Positions 36,631 through 49,267 of a DNA stretch of 64,000 bases are shown in pieces. The stretch covers positions 4,039,323 to 4,103,322 of the forward strand of contig CM055761.1 of the NCBI GenBank assembly GCA_029465975.1, in the 5' to 3' direction. The notes beneath the pieces are model-generated. The model had not been told where the DNA came from, made no database searches, and saw only the letters and a program-made list of their open reading frames with translations. A program made the translations under genes and the position numbers. This DNA is from Dallia pectoralis (taxonomy: Eukaryota; Chordata; Actinopteri; Esociformes; Umbridae). The stretch's first letter is position 1. The number at the start of each line of letters is the position of its first letter.

Positions 36631-39455
36631 TTTGAGGATGGGGTGGACGGAGGGGATGGGGAGCATTAGTCATTTTGAGTTCCGTTATTTCGTGTCGCCT
36701 CCTTGAATGAAAGTGTCAGCTACTGGCAGGTGAAACAGCAGGGAGATGTGGACTAAATTGCTTCTAAAATGATGGTCCTTTTTTTTTTGTTATTTTTTTC
36801 CCTTTCTCACAAAATGCCAGGTTGTTGCAAAGTGAATATTAAAAAGAAATCCAGATCCGAGCACCGGGTCTCTGAGTTCATCGAATTTCGCAAAAAACTT
36901 CCTTTAGTGTCATTCAATGGCTATTTCTGATTTCCTATTTCCACTGGAGGTGTCTGGGCGTGTCCCAAATGACCAGAAATGACCCAACCCCCCTCAAGTA
37001 ACAGTATTTTAAAGGCCTAGAGGTGCACAGCGCGTAGTGTTGGGAATAGTGAGATGTTTGGAATGAACGTCGTGTTTCAGTGCGAAGACAACAACAATCG
37101 TGTTTCTGATCATGGCTGCCATGTAGGCGACGTAATGCATTTGGACGTAACGCACTCGTCTACTAGATACTCCGTAGCTCGGCATCTGACAGGAGAAGGT
37201 TCCACAAGATGATGGAACTGCTGTGTCTTCAGATGCTCAGTGAACGTCAGCAGAGATTACCTTTCCCTTCTGACTAGCTCAGCGTTTCGACGCCGCGGCG
37301 CTTACCGTTGCGGCGAGGCGGACATCTGCCCGGACCGGAGGTGTGCGTGTCGGGCCAGGGGGCTGGGGAAGGAACGAGCCCGCTGACACCTGTCTCTCCC
37401 GGGACGAAACCCCCTTTGAGATGTGTGTGTGTGTGTGTGTGTGGTGTGGGGGGGGACCAGGGCGCTGGAGACCCGCGGTGGTTACGCTAGCTGTCGGGAC
37501 GGACCTGAGAAAGATGTGACAGGGCTGATGACAAGGTCCAGGCTGTTCACTGACAAGGGAAGCTGGGACACTGCATTCCTCGACAAGTGTTGCTTGTGGA
37601 ATAAATTAGCCGATGAAACTCGATCCCTTTGTTTACCTAATATCAGATCTAACCATCAAATGAGGCAGCGCGTGCTACCCTGACAACATATTCACCGAAT
37701 CAATACAAATAACTAGCTAGCATCTCCTTCACCTAGTATTTAAATGTGACCTACACCCCCCTCTGGAGGGTATAAATTGGACTGAGCAGGTTTCTGCGGG
37801 TCCCAGCTGGTTCTGTGGCCTTTCTCCCACCCTGTACATCTGTGAGGTAGCCGCTTGCTATTTTGCCGTCTCTGACGTGGCAGGCATATTTTAGATTGCC
37901 ACCTCAGTGCAACCCGGACTGCGGACGGCTACTAATTGTTATCAGGTAGGTGTTGAAACGAGCTAATCTATTTGACTGCCCTGGTATTTCCAGTGGCTTT
38001 CCCTCAGACCAAAACGTGCACAGATGGGCCTGTTCTCATTTGGCCGTAGAACATAGATATGGTGAATGAGGACGGTGTCAAGCGACATAGTCATGTTCGG
38101 ACAGAAAATGACACATGTTAGTTAAACCATTAATTGCCGAACTAAGCAACATGCTGAAAATGTCTTGGCATTAGGTTCTGCTCCTTGGAGGCAACTCACT
38201 GATATCACATGATCGTGTGTAGAATTCGACGAATGACGATATCAACCGCCAAATATAATTCGTAGTAATCTTCATCGGTAATGAGGAAGACGTGGAGTGC
38301 CGATGTCCCCACGAAAGCGTGACGGAACCGAGCAGGTGGAGGCAGTGCCGGTGGGCGCACATCAGACTTAGTGAGTAACCTGACGATTAAAATGACAACG
38401 TGAAATCGGATACAGTGATTGGAGCTATCTCTGGCGTCAACCGAGACTTCACTGACCCATGGCCACTTGGCTTTTCTGTCTGAACGGGCTGTGCTAATTG
38501 ATTTGTGACACAGAACGGAAAAGAGCAACAAGCGGTCAGAACATTAGTGCACTACGTATGGCGCGATACATATTTAGCCTTTTGTGCGCGTGTGCTTTTC
38601 ATTTATTAGTGTGTTAGACGCATTGCGCGGGGCACATTTATCCAGTGGCGCACAACAAAGCTTATGAAATCACACGCTACGATGACACTACAGCCCTGGA
38701 AAAGACTGCGTCTGTGTGATTACAATAATACAATAATGAATAAAGCCAATAAAGAGGAAGGGAAATGAGTTAACGAGGTGCATCCTCCTTTCTTATCGTG
38801 GACGGGAGAACGGGTGTTCCACTCTCCTCTCTGCTAATGATGATGGGTGGCGCACGTAGCTGTCAGCGCGCTGTGATTAATTAAAAGCAAAACTAGGCCA
38901 CTTCTTCGCTCTTTCTGTGACTGCGTGGCCGGCCGGTCGGAGAGCAAGACATGAGGCGGCGCCTCGCCCCGTGCCTTTCTGGGGACACCTCTGCGCTTCC
39001 TGAACCTTGTGCGCTGCTTTTCGGCACGTGCGTTCCAGGTGCATCTCAAGCCGTCCTGAGAAGTTATGCTGTACATCCATCCAGGCGTAAACAGAATTCC
39101 CATTCCCTAGTCTCTAAATAAATCTGGACATTTCCCGGTGGATTACAAAGCATCAGGGCATATTCGCGACTTCGAACACGGCGCAGCTAAAAATAAACCA
39201 TCATTAATGTTCCTCCATCAAAAAACGGATGTCATTATATCGAAATGGAATGACTGAAACCTCAGGATATTATCAACACGGTAAATACAAGCCCCACAAA
39301 TCGATGGGCCTGTCTTTGCGATATGATACCGTGAAATTATACTTTCACACCAATATGGCCATATAACCAGGCCATCAGCCAGAAATACAATGATAGTCCC
39401 GGTTCTGCCCTAGAATGACTCTAAAACAAAACTTTACAGCGTTAACATCCGCGTG
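36631..39455. other. Intron 2 segment
   Basis: Single copy apart from a GT run at 37419-37442. The block at about 38700-38900 (CAATAATGAATAAAGCCAAT, AGCTGTCAGCGCGCTGTGAT, TAATTAAAAG) has a MEIS-type CTGTCA next to TAATTA and may be regulatory. Minus-strand frames at 38171-38531 have no recognised homology. Confidence 0.45.
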
Positions 39456-39507
39456 CCTGGTCAAAAGTAGTGCACTATAAATAAAAGTGAGTGACATTTG
39501 GCACGCA
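39456..39507. mobile_element. Half copy of the palindromic MITE
   Basis: GCCTGGTCAAAAGTAGTGCA followed by CTATAAAT and TGACATTTGGCACG matches the right arm only. Confidence 0.65.
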
Positions 39508-39660
39508 GAATGGGATTTCACAAGGCCACGATTTGATTGACAGCGCCGGTCTTCATAGGAGGCCATCATCCAATAAAGCTGCAGACACAGAGGCCATCCC
39601 CTGGACCCGCCCACTGGTCCCAGTGCTGGGAGGCCCGTCAAGAACCGGGGAGATGAAATA
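39508..39660. promoter_or_regulatory. Candidate PBX-MEIS/PREP regulated element
   Basis: It contains a perfect decameric PBX-MEIS/PREP site TGATTGACAG at 39534-39543, in complex single-copy sequence (CACGATTTGATTGACAGCGC). Because PBX1 itself binds this motif with MEIS or PREP partners, autoregulation is possible. Function is inferred from the motif alone. Confidence 0.4.
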
Positions 39661-39726
39661 GAGACGTTCGATCAATCATCTTAGCACGAGGACATACGTC
39701 TTCCGCCTCCCGCGCAGACACTAGAA

Positions 39727-39834
39727 TTCCACCCTAATCTCCATAAGGCCCAAAGGGCTCTGGTCGCGAGTAGTGGACGCTACAAATAAGGTGTGCGGGA
39801 GTAGTGTGTGGGAATAAAAGGGTGCCATTTGGGA
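39727..39834. mobile_element. Palindromic MITE copy
   Basis: A two-armed copy ending AAAAGGGTGCCATTTGGGAC, with GGCCCAAAGGGCTCTGGTCG at the turn. The left arm is more decayed. Confidence 0.75.
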
Positions 39835-40259
39835 CAACGTGGAGTCTGCCTGTGCAGTGCCATTGTTCAAACGATGCGTAAAGGGAGCACCTCTGCCGCT
39901 CTGAGGTGTAAACTGTGCCTCGTTATGGGGCCTGTTGTCTAGCACGCAGCCTCAACTGTTAATTGCACCCATATATTTGTTTAGCATGGCTATTAAAGGT
40001 TATGTGCACAATAATGATATGTCCAATACCATCTGTTCAAATCATGGAGACGCTTTAACAACTACACGCCACCCTTACAGAAGTGAGCAACGGCCTTGCT
40101 AAAACAGCCAGGTCTTATGTGTTCTCGTAAAAGCAAAACTAGCGAGATAATAAAAGTCTCAATAAACACCTATCCTAAATCACTAATGGAGACATTAGGG
40201 CCTTTAATATATATTTTATATTATGGGAATAAATATGAGATAAAAAATTTGTATGCAGC

Positions 40260-40875
40260 TGAAGATCATAGCATTATACATACCGGATGAACTATAATGT
40301 GTAGCTAAAAATTATGGTATTAGCTGTATGTAAATAAATACAATTTGTAGCTAAATATCATAGCATTAGCTGTATGTATATATATATAATGTGTAGCTAG
40401 CTGAAGATCATAGCATTAGCTGTATGTAAATATATATAATGTGTAGCTGAAGATCGTAGCATTAGCTGTATGTAAATATATATAACGTGCAGCTGAAGAT
40501 CGTAGCATTAGCTGTATGTAAATATATATAATGTGTAGCTGAAGATCATAGCATTAGCTTTATGTAAATAAATAAAATGATTAGCTGAATATCGTAGCAT
40601 TAGCTGTATGCAAATATATATAATGTGTAGCTGAAGATCGTAGCATTAGCTGTATGTAAATATATATAATGTGTAGAAGATCATAGCATTAGCTGTATGT
40701 AAATATATATAATGTGTAGAAGATCATAGCATTAGCTGTATGTAAATAAATATAATGTGTTGCTGAAGCTCGTAGCATTAGCTGCATGTAAATATATATA
40801 ATGTGTAGAAGATCATAGCATTAGCTGTATGTAAATAAATATAATGTGTAGCTGAAGATCGTAGCATTAGCTGAA
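40260..40875. repeat. 46-bp minisatellite, about 13 units
   Basis: Units TAGCTGAAGATCGTAGCATT then AGCTGTATGTAAATATATAT and AATGTG. Some units lack GCTGA. The AT-rich unit includes an ATATATAT core. Confidence 0.95.
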
Positions 40876-41589
40876 TCTTTGTCTACCCGGTTTCCGAAAT
40901 TGACATTGTCATGGTACAATGAAATCACATTTTGTTGGACAAAGCCAATGTCTTAAGTTGCTTTTTTGGAGGGAACTTAAAAAAAAGACAGTTTAATGGT
41001 CACTAATAAAACATTTATAAGGCATTTACAAAACCCTCTGCTCATCATTTATTTATTTATTCAGCTATTTCCCTGGCCCTGCATTAGTCATTATTAGTGA
41101 GCGAGGTATTCAGAAATGTAACTATAGGCATTCAAAATTGCTTTGTTGCTTTTTGCTTTTACTGAAAAGCCCACCAAAGACATGCCCATCTTTCTATTCA
41201 AAAGACAAAAACAGTTTTTATGAAGTATAAATAGTTTGTACTTTACCTAAAATTCCAGAGAAAGACTGTTATTAGTAAATAGTTTATAAATGTGTGAGTA
41301 ATGAAAAACAGATGGCTAACGCATAATTCACAAAAGCCTTGCAGTTTCCTTGAACTAAAGTGCGACCAAGGAAATCAATGCAGAAGAAGACAAGGGGATC
41401 CGCTATAGACAGTATGAAAACAGATGAACACACAAATAACTGTGCCAGCTTGTGCTGACACAGTTAAAAATGAAGAGCAATGTGGCAATGTAAAATCCTC
41501 TACATCCTGTTAATATTTTATGAGTAGCCTCTCTGACACTGTGCAGTATAACTCTAATTTGTACGGCTAGGCGGGAGAGAAAAGAAAGA

Positions 41590-41629
<40 letters not shown>

Positions 41630-42099
41630 AAAGGAAGAGTCAGAGAGGGTGATGGGGAAGAAGAAAAGAGGGAGAGGAGACAGGACCAAAGTTAGCGAGA
41701 TGGAAGGTTAGGAAGTGAGAGAGAGTCGGAGAGAACGGATACATGAGAGAGTGAGGTGGCGTGAGAAACAGGACAACACTTGAGTATACACCGACTTGGG
41801 TGGTGGGTACATTTGGAAGTCGGCGTGGTACGCGGAACATTTGAAATGGCCCATTTAACAGCGCTGCACTGTACTCCCGTCCCACAGAGCCATTTACATA
41901 CCTCATACGGATGAAGATGAATGGAGAAAATCAGTGTCACCCAGATGAACGTTCTACCAAGGTTGTCCTATCCTCCAAACCCTTATGACGCTCTTTATCG
42001 CGCGTCTGTTGATGGAATATTAAGCTTCCAACGCGACCTCTTCATGGCAGGGGCTTGGAGATAAACAAGCAGCACTTGTGAATTTCAGGGGGGAGACCA
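40876..42099. other. Intron 2 segment
   Basis: AT-rich single copy with a GA microsatellite at about 41590-41628. No gene is recognised. Confidence 0.5.
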
Positions 42100-42881
42100 A
42101 TGACAAGATGTCAATTGACACTTTGCGGCAAAATAAACCAAAATAACCCCATGTTACAACTAAGGTGCAAAATGATGCAGAATAGCATCTCTGAACAGAC
42201 AACTTGTCGAACCTTGAAGCAGCTGGGCCACAGCAGCAGAAGACCACACCAGGTGCCACACTCTTGTCAGCAAAGATTAGGAAACTGAGGCTGCAATTTA
42301 CACGGGCCCGCCAGAATTGGACAATTGAAGATTGGAAAAACATTGCCTGATTCTGAGTCTTTATTTATTGCTACGACAGATTATCAGACTCGGGCGAAAA
42401 CAACATGAAAGCTTTGATCATTCATGCCTTGTGTCAATGGTTCAGGCTGGTGGTGGAGGTGTAATGGTGTGGGCGTTATTTCCGTGGCTCACTTTGGGAC
42501 CCTTAGTACCAATTAGGCATTGAGAAATGCCACTGCCAGCCCATTATGACCGCATTGTACCCATTATCTAATGGCTACATCGAGCAGGATAACGCGCCAC
42601 GTCCCGAAGCTCACATCATCTTGAACTGGTTTCTTAAACATGACAATGAGTTCACTGGTCTCAAATGGTCTCTTCAGTCACCAGATCCCAATCCAATAGA
42701 GCAAATTTGGGATGTGGTGGAACCGGAGATTTGCATCATAGACGTGCTGCCGACAAGTCTGCCGCCAACGTGATGCAGTCCAGCACCATGTTGAATCAAT
42801 GCCATTATGAATTATGGCAGTTCTGAAAGCAAAATGTGGTCCAACCCGGTACTGGCAAGGTGTACCTAATGGAGTGGCCAG
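42100..42881 (+). pseudogene. Tc1/mariner transposase relic (5'-truncated element)
   Basis: A decayed plus-strand Tc1-family transposase. From about 42170 the DNA matches the family's DNA-binding to catalytic transition. VQAGGGGVMVWALF appears at about 42450. QDNAPRPEAHIILNWF at about 42582 gives the second catalytic Asp, and QSPDPNPIEQIWDVV at about 42675 gives the terminal Glu. I count 36 residues between that Asp and Glu, i.e. DD36E-like spacing. Several stops and frame breaks inactivate it. The right end CCTAATGGAGTGGCCAG is followed by TA at 42882. No matching left terminal repeat is seen, so the 5' end is missing. Confidence 0.8.
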
Positions 42882-42885
42882 TATA

Positions 42886-42886
42886 C

Positions 42887-42918
<32 letters not shown>
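42886..42918. repeat. TA microsatellite
   Basis: About 14 TA dinucleotides directly beside the Tc1 right end. The TA target site may have seeded it. Confidence 0.95.
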
Positions 42919-42922
<4 letters not shown>

Positions 42923-43448
42923 ATAGACATAGAGATAGCTGGATATAAATATAGATACTGTACATGTGTATATTAGGCCACAGTGTCTCTAAGGCCAGTA
43001 GCAGTCATTTCCTCAGTCTGTGTTATTAGCCTTTCATATCAGCGCCAGCAGCTATACAGGAATACTTCCATTTCATACCACGTGACTCCTGCAGTACAGG
43101 CTGCACTACGTAGCAGTCATAAAAATGCCACACAGCTATAGCTTTGGAGCAGAGAGCCAAGGGCCACTGGAGCTGAGAGCCTCACATCTAACAGGGACCA
43201 CAGACCTAAGGCGGGGTCTGGGTGGATGTGCCAATCACAGGGTGCCGGGTGGATGTGTCAATCACTTTCGGAGATGTGGAAATCCTATTATCACATTTAT
43301 AGTCACTAGTAGACCTCTGAGGAGATCACTGGAGAACTATATACCAGTATGGCAGTAATGTAGTGAACGTCCGTCATTGTGTGGTAGTTCCATTGGCATG
43401 TCAAAACAGAAAATCAGGACAAGTAATATATTTAAGGACAAATATATA
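42919..43448. other. Intron 2 segment between two Tc1 relics
   Basis: Single copy; nothing recognised. Confidence 0.5.
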
Positions 43449-44280
43449 CACTATATGACAAAAGGTATTTGGACAGCTCTAGTAATTATCGAGTTCAGGT
43501 GTTTTAACCACACCCATTGTAAATTAAAACCAGCACACAGCCATGAAATCTAACATATTGAACGTGCAAATTGGTCGTTCTGAAGAGCTCAGTGACATTA
43601 AAGGTGGATGAGTCAGTTTGTGAAATTTCTGCCCTATTAAATCTGCCCCGGTCAACTGTAAGTGCCGTAATTGTGAATTAAAAGCGTTAAGGAGCAACAA
43701 AAGCCCAGCCACAAAGCGGTAGGCCACGGAAACTCACAGAGCAGGGCCCGAAAGTTCAGAAGCGCGTAGCGCTAGAAATGGATCTGCAGCTTCACTCACA
43801 ACAGAGATGGGTTTCAATGGCCAAGCTGATGTACGCAGCGCTCATGTAAACATGCGTAATGCCAAGCGTCGGCTGCAGTGGTGTAAAGCACGCCACCACT
43901 GGACTCTGAAGCAGTAGAAATCAGTGATTAATCACGCTTCACTATCTGCCACTCTGAAGGACAGTGCTTGTTGTGGGGGATGCCAGGAGACCAGTACCTA
44001 TCGAAGCATACTGCAAAGTTCGGTGGAGGAGGGATAATGGTCTGGGGCTGTGTTTCAGGGTTTGCGCTGGGCACCTTAGTGAAGGGGTCATATTAATGCT
44101 ACAGGATAGAAAGACATTTTAGAAAAATTGTTGGTTACATCGTTGTTTCAACCGTTTTGGGAAGGCTGTATTCTGGTCCAGCATAACTGTGGCCATTTGC
44201 ACAAATTGGTATTCATAAAGACGTCGTTTGACGGGATTGGTGTGAAGGAGGTCTTTTGGCTTATCGGGCATGAATGGCTG
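43449..44280 (+). pseudogene. Second Tc1/mariner relic (3'-truncated)
   Basis: It starts after a TA with CACTATATGACAAAAGGTAT, a Tc1-family terminal repeat. Degenerate plus-strand transposase sequence follows: GTCGTTCTGAAGAGCTCAGT, the helix-turn-helix region GTCAACTGTAAGTG, GGTAGGCCACGGAAACTCAC, CAGTGGTGTAAAGCACGCCA and GGTGGAGGAGGGATAATGGT. Multiple stops and small deletions break the frame. The final catalytic part and right terminal repeat are absent. This family differs from the neighbour at 42100. Confidence 0.8.
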
Positions 44281-45115
44281 AAGTTTAGGCAAGAAAAATA
44301 AAATTTACAAGCCACTAAAAAGGCTTTCTCTCAACAATGAAAATAGCGGAATAATCCCTCCTTTAAAGTTACACTATTAAATATAACCCCGATCTCACTT
44401 GTCCGGCTCTAAGAATCCACCCAAAACCACCACAGTTGCATTTCAGCAGAACATTGGCACACTGTGCATGTTCATATGAATGTCTACACACACACACAAC
44501 CCCCCTTACCACCCTTTGTTGGAAATTCACTGGTTTTTACCAGGGCCCAAATGAGTGCACTACTGTAAGTAGTGAGTAGGGTGCTTTTTGGGATGTAGCT
44601 GCAGCAAGCTGACAGCTCTGTGTTGTTGTTATAGGAGCCCTAAAATCACAATGGTTGGAGTAAACTACTCCATGGTTTTCAAAAAGCAATCAATTATTAG
44701 TTTACAAGGTGCATCAGTGTAGTTGAGAGTAATAGTACAGACAGTTACGTACTTCCTGCTTCCCTGTATGGTCTTTAATTTCAAAATAAACACGTTCAAT
44801 ATAAGACGAACACCGGCGCACAGCAAAGACCAGATATAAAATAATTTCTGATAAAAAAATAAATATATATTTTCAAGAAAACAAATACTTATGTACTTGT
44901 CTACTGTCTTGTAATATAGGGATGTTTGTCAACTACAAAAATCTTCAACAATCTGGTTTCAAATGTGTACGGGACACCACCGGAGGAAATGTAAAAGGAG
45001 TCATGCCAGCACATTGTCGGAAACAAACTAACAATACAAAACAAAGTCTCCGGCACAAAAGATATTAAAAAAATATAGAAAAGCATATCTCTTCTTCAAT
45101 TGTGCACTATAAACC
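44281..45115. other. Intron 2 segment with a MITE half copy
   Basis: A right-arm-like half of the palindromic MITE (GAGTGCACTACTGTAAGTAG, GGTGCTTTTTGGGATG) covers about 44537-44593. The rest is AT-rich single copy. Confidence 0.5.
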
Positions 45116-45380
45116 CCATCTGATTTGGATTAATTACCGATTGTGTTTGCGGCATATCAAGAGGCTGAAATGCACCTCCGGTGTGTTTGAAGACAACTAT
45201 TAATGTAGAGATAAAATCCTCCTGAGCATGGTACCCAGTGACACAGTGGGGAGACCGGAATGTATAATGAGCAACAGCAGCTGATTACTGCCATATATTA
45301 TATCGTCTAATTATGAGAGATTTGCATAAAGTCGGTTGAATGGGTGGGCTCAACCACGGAGGACGTTTAGGCACTTGTCC
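45116..45380. promoter_or_regulatory. Candidate conserved enhancer
   Basis: Complex sequence has TTTGGATTAATTACCGATTG, CAACTATTAATGTAGAG, GCAGCTGATTACTGCC and GTCTAATTATGAGAGATTTG followed by CATAAAG. A perfect octamer ATTTGCAT lies at 45320-45327. Homeodomain cores are dense and repeats are absent. The call is from motifs and texture only. Confidence 0.4.
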
Positions 45381-45783
45381 TGAAACAGACTTTAAGGAAT
45401 CTCTATGCCCTTTTCTAACGGATGAAACAGCGACAATAGTATGAGAACAAAAGGGGGTTAATCTAATAAATAGGTAATCTTAAAATACTTTAATCTAAAT
45501 CAATTCAAAATAGAACCTTGCTCTGAGTTCGGATGCTTGTAATACAACTGAGGGAATTGCTGGAATGAAAAGCGGCAATCGCAATCCGGTAACTTCAAAA
45601 TAAATTGATATTATATTACGTTTCTCTGCAACGAGGACACACACTGGAGATTTCCTTGTCTTTCCTCCTCAAGGAAATACAAGCTGTATTGGGAGAGGAA
45701 CGGGTGCTCAGTTTCCTAAATGGGCCAGACACATCCATAATGCTACTCTCAAGAAAACCCACTAGGCATGCACATAATGCCTA
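45381..45783. other. Intron 2 segment, nothing recognised
   Basis: AT-rich single copy up to the CA microsatellite. Confidence 0.5.
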
Positions 45784-45858
45784 CACACACACGCACACGC
45801 ACGCACGCACACACGCACACACACACACACACACACGCACACACACACACACACACAG
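45784..45858. repeat. CA/CACG microsatellite
   Basis: An interrupted CA run with CGCA interruptions. Confidence 0.95.
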
Positions 45859-46169
45859 TACAAACCATACACAGCACACACACACCTCCAGTTCTGTGCC
45901 TGGGCAACTTCTTTCCTGTGGTAAATATCAGATGCAAATGAAAAGAGATATGTATCATGACCGTAATGTGTCCTGATGGAAGTGGGGGTCATCTCCCCTA
46001 CAGGGGGGCGGTGGGGGGGAGGGGCTTGATGTATGAAGGAGCTGGATGGGAGATGGAAAGTGCAGAGAGATGGACGGGTGAAGGCGAAGACGGTAGGGCA
46101 GTCAGGGGGGGTTGCGGTAACACACTCCTGCCGCCGCCCGCCCGCCAGCCTCCTGAGGGGCCCAAGGCA

Positions 46170-46330
46170 AAAGTGGAATAAATGTTGATTAGTGTTGATT
46201 TTGTCCGACGAGCAAACGGCAACTGACAGTGGGACTAAGCTGCCTCGAAAGAGAACCATTAATCTTGGTCTGGTTATAGTGGTGTATATTAATTTGTGTC
46301 ATCTCCACTACATGGAGAGCGGCCTCTCTC
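46170..46330. promoter_or_regulatory. Candidate enhancer with PBX/MEIS-type motifs
   Basis: TTGATTAG at 46185-46192 and TTGATTTTG at 46195-46203 stand close to a MEIS-type TGACAG at 46224-46229. AACCATTAATCTTGG and GTATATTAATTTGTG follow. The arrangement is suggestive but individually short motifs are common. Confidence 0.3.
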
Positions 46331-47788
46331 TCCATCTCTCGCTCTCTCTCTCTCTCTGACCCCCCACCCACCCCCATATCAGTGTTGAAGGCAGTGCTGG
46401 TAGAGTGGGGCTCTGTCAGCGTTACAGTGGAAGCCTAAAGGAAGCTCCCAGCAGCAGCAGAGTGTGGAAAATGAGATCCAGTGCCATGGTTGGTATGGCG
46501 ACCACATACGAAAGTCCGGTGGCACGTTCAATGTTCGATTGCGTGTTTTACCTGTCCAAAGCAAGCAACACACATTAAGAGGCTGAGGCAGACCAAACCA
46601 TCAGGTGCCACAACAATCTCTTAAAAGGATTCAAAAGGAGAGTCACATTTTAGGATACCTGATCCCCAGAATTGCGCTGTAGGCCAGGCGTCGGTTGTCA
46701 AGGAAGGTAAAAGAGTTGTGCAAAGTACAGTTGTGGAAAGTACTAGCCAGCTAACTACAACATGGGATCAATGCGATGCCTTTGGACTGTTAGAATTGCA
46801 GAGTTATTTTATGAGAAAACAAGATAGTAAATACTAGATTCCCTTCGGGGAAGACAACATTGACATGTTCTTTGATGTAGACAACACCACCGGTCTAATT
46901 TTCATGTGCTTTGAGTTAGTTTCCTCTTGAAATGCAGCTTTCGCTAGATTGAGACGAACAGTTGGAATTTTAGATTTTGGATTTTAGATTACAACTGCCA
47001 AATCAAATGGTGCTTGCAGATTAAAGGAATTTCACCCAAATTATTTTAAGTTGAACTTTCCCTTTAAGGCAGTGGTCATACTGTGGTCTGTTAATTCAGT
47101 CAGGTGAGACAAGACCGCTCATTATTTTTGGAGAACAAAAGCACGTAGTCTGCCTTTTCTATGAATAGCATTTCGTTTATCCCCTACGCTTTTACAGGAA
47201 GGAGGTGTTTTATTTGACTATTTCATTGTAGTATCTCGCCAGGATTTTCAAGATAAATGTATCTGGTGTTTGTCCTTCCTCTGGAATTGTTTTTTTCTTG
47301 GTTCTCGATCATTTCCTTTATTCTCCCTCTCTCACACAACAACGAAGCTGGCTGTGTGCCATCCTCACCGGGACACAACATCACAGTTAAACGGTGAGGG
47401 GAAGAAAAAAACTCACTGTGAAGTAACCAGCTCAACTTCTCCATAACCACTGTTCTAACGCCACTGTTAATTACCAATACGCATCGGACAAATATTTATA
47501 CAATTAAGCTCCTTAGTGTGATTAACATGGCATCAACTGAGCCTCTGTGCGTTTGCACACAATGCTGTTGTATGAATGGAATAAGCACCTTACATTGCCT
47601 TAACAATGTGACCAATCCCTTTAACTCTGAACCCCCTGATATACCGTATGTATAATACAGCCACTAATAAAAAGACGAGAGGAGCGAAAGCTATTTAGCT
47701 GGATGGATAATAAAACAAGGGGGATTGGAGGGAAACAGCTGTGGAGGAGAGCCGTGCTTTGTTTTTCTCTCTCATTTGAATGCTGCTT

Positions 47789-47835
<47 letters not shown>

Positions 47836-48846
47836 AGACCAACAAACACGCAGACACACACATGCACAGAATGCCGCTGTATCAGCACAGGGGAGCAGGC
47901 TGAATAAAAAGGGAGACAAAAGCCGCTGCAAGCGTTAGCGTTAGCGTCAACACAGTCCATCCGCTAAAAGACAGCGACGGGAGGGGGACACTTATCACCG
48001 TCACACAACACTTTATATCCGAGTAGACATTCCCATCGTCCTGTATTGATTGAAAGGAACTATACTGTGACAGGCTGCTAGTTCACATTAGCTCGACACA
48101 AGCCTCGCTCCAGTTTCTGACTGTTTTTATATGACATCCAGACAGGGGTTAACAACGGGCGGTCCACCAGCCAAAACAGACCTTTTGGTAATGTATTTGG
48201 TATCTATGTTATGTATAAATTTTACTTATAAATATTTCGGACAAGAAACTGTCAAATCATCACGAAAATATTTCTCGATTAAGGAGAGCTGTTGCTATGT
48301 TTTCTCACAGGTATAATATAATGCCAATATATTAGCAATATTGTATATCAATGTAACCCAAGATATAAAAATGACATTTACAATCTGTTCAAACGTGGTG
48401 AACTACAGAGAGATTTCACTGCCATTTAGGACACAGCCAGAACTACCGTGTTAGAAAAATCCCTCTCACTACTAAAGTGACAACAGAGAAAAATTAAATT
48501 TAATAACAGCGAGAAACAAACTGATTTGTTTTGACCACCGCTCTGTAAGACATTTGGTGATACAATTAGATACTCACAAAACATAAACCATTGCGTACAC
48601 TGTCGAATGGTTTATCCCAATGGCTTTCTTTATCACGTTGGCTTTGAAAGCTAAAATGAATAACAGGATTTGTTCTGGAGCTCATGACTGCTAACTAAAT
48701 AGTTTCCATGACGATGGTACAGGGGTACAGCTAAACTGGGGTCCACATTGGTTATAGTTTAAACAGAGAGATGCCAAGCCTGCTGGAGGAACTGACAACT
48801 TAATGTGGTGAACTCTATCGTACTTTACAGCCCAGTGGATGTTGAC
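46331..48846. other. Intron 2 segment
   Basis: A TC run lies at 46331-46358 and a CA run at about 47793-47833. Complex TAAT-rich sequence at about 47460-47620 (CACTGTTAATTACCAATACG) may be conserved. No gene is recognised. Confidence 0.45.
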
Positions 48847-48914
48847 GTCCCAAATGACACCGTAGTCATAATACGCGCAGGTTAAAGGTAGTGGGATTAG
48901 GGTAGCATTTGGGA
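48847..48914. mobile_element. Shortened palindromic MITE copy
   Basis: GTCCCAAATGACACCGTAGT and GGTAGCATTTGGGAC are preserved ends with a reduced interior. Confidence 0.65.
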
Positions 48915-49163
48915 CGCACACTTCGTAATTAGATCTCTGGCTCATTTCACCCGTGTCAAATATTACTCGGCTGCCCCCTGTAAAACACCCTATTTTCACC
49001 CTTCAAAAATAACATTACATCACTTCACTAGTCATTTTTATAAATGAAGCATCCCCCACGGCGTGAAACTCTACACTGTTCATACATGGGCCATCAGAAA
49101 GTGGGTCTTTTGTTAGGGTTGAGAGGGGAAAACTAAATAGCCAGTCAGAGCAGTAGGTCTAGA

Positions 49164-49267
49164 TCCCAAATGGCTCCCCAATGAAAAAACAGGGCACTAC
49201 TTATGACCATGGCACGTTGACAAATCTAGTACTCTAACTAGTGAAAAGGGTTGAATTTGGAAGACAC
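49164..49267. mobile_element. Palindromic MITE copy
   Basis: TCCCAAATGGCTCCCCAATG, GGGCACTACTTATGACCATG and a decayed right end (GGGTTGAATTTGGAAGAC). Confidence 0.65.
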
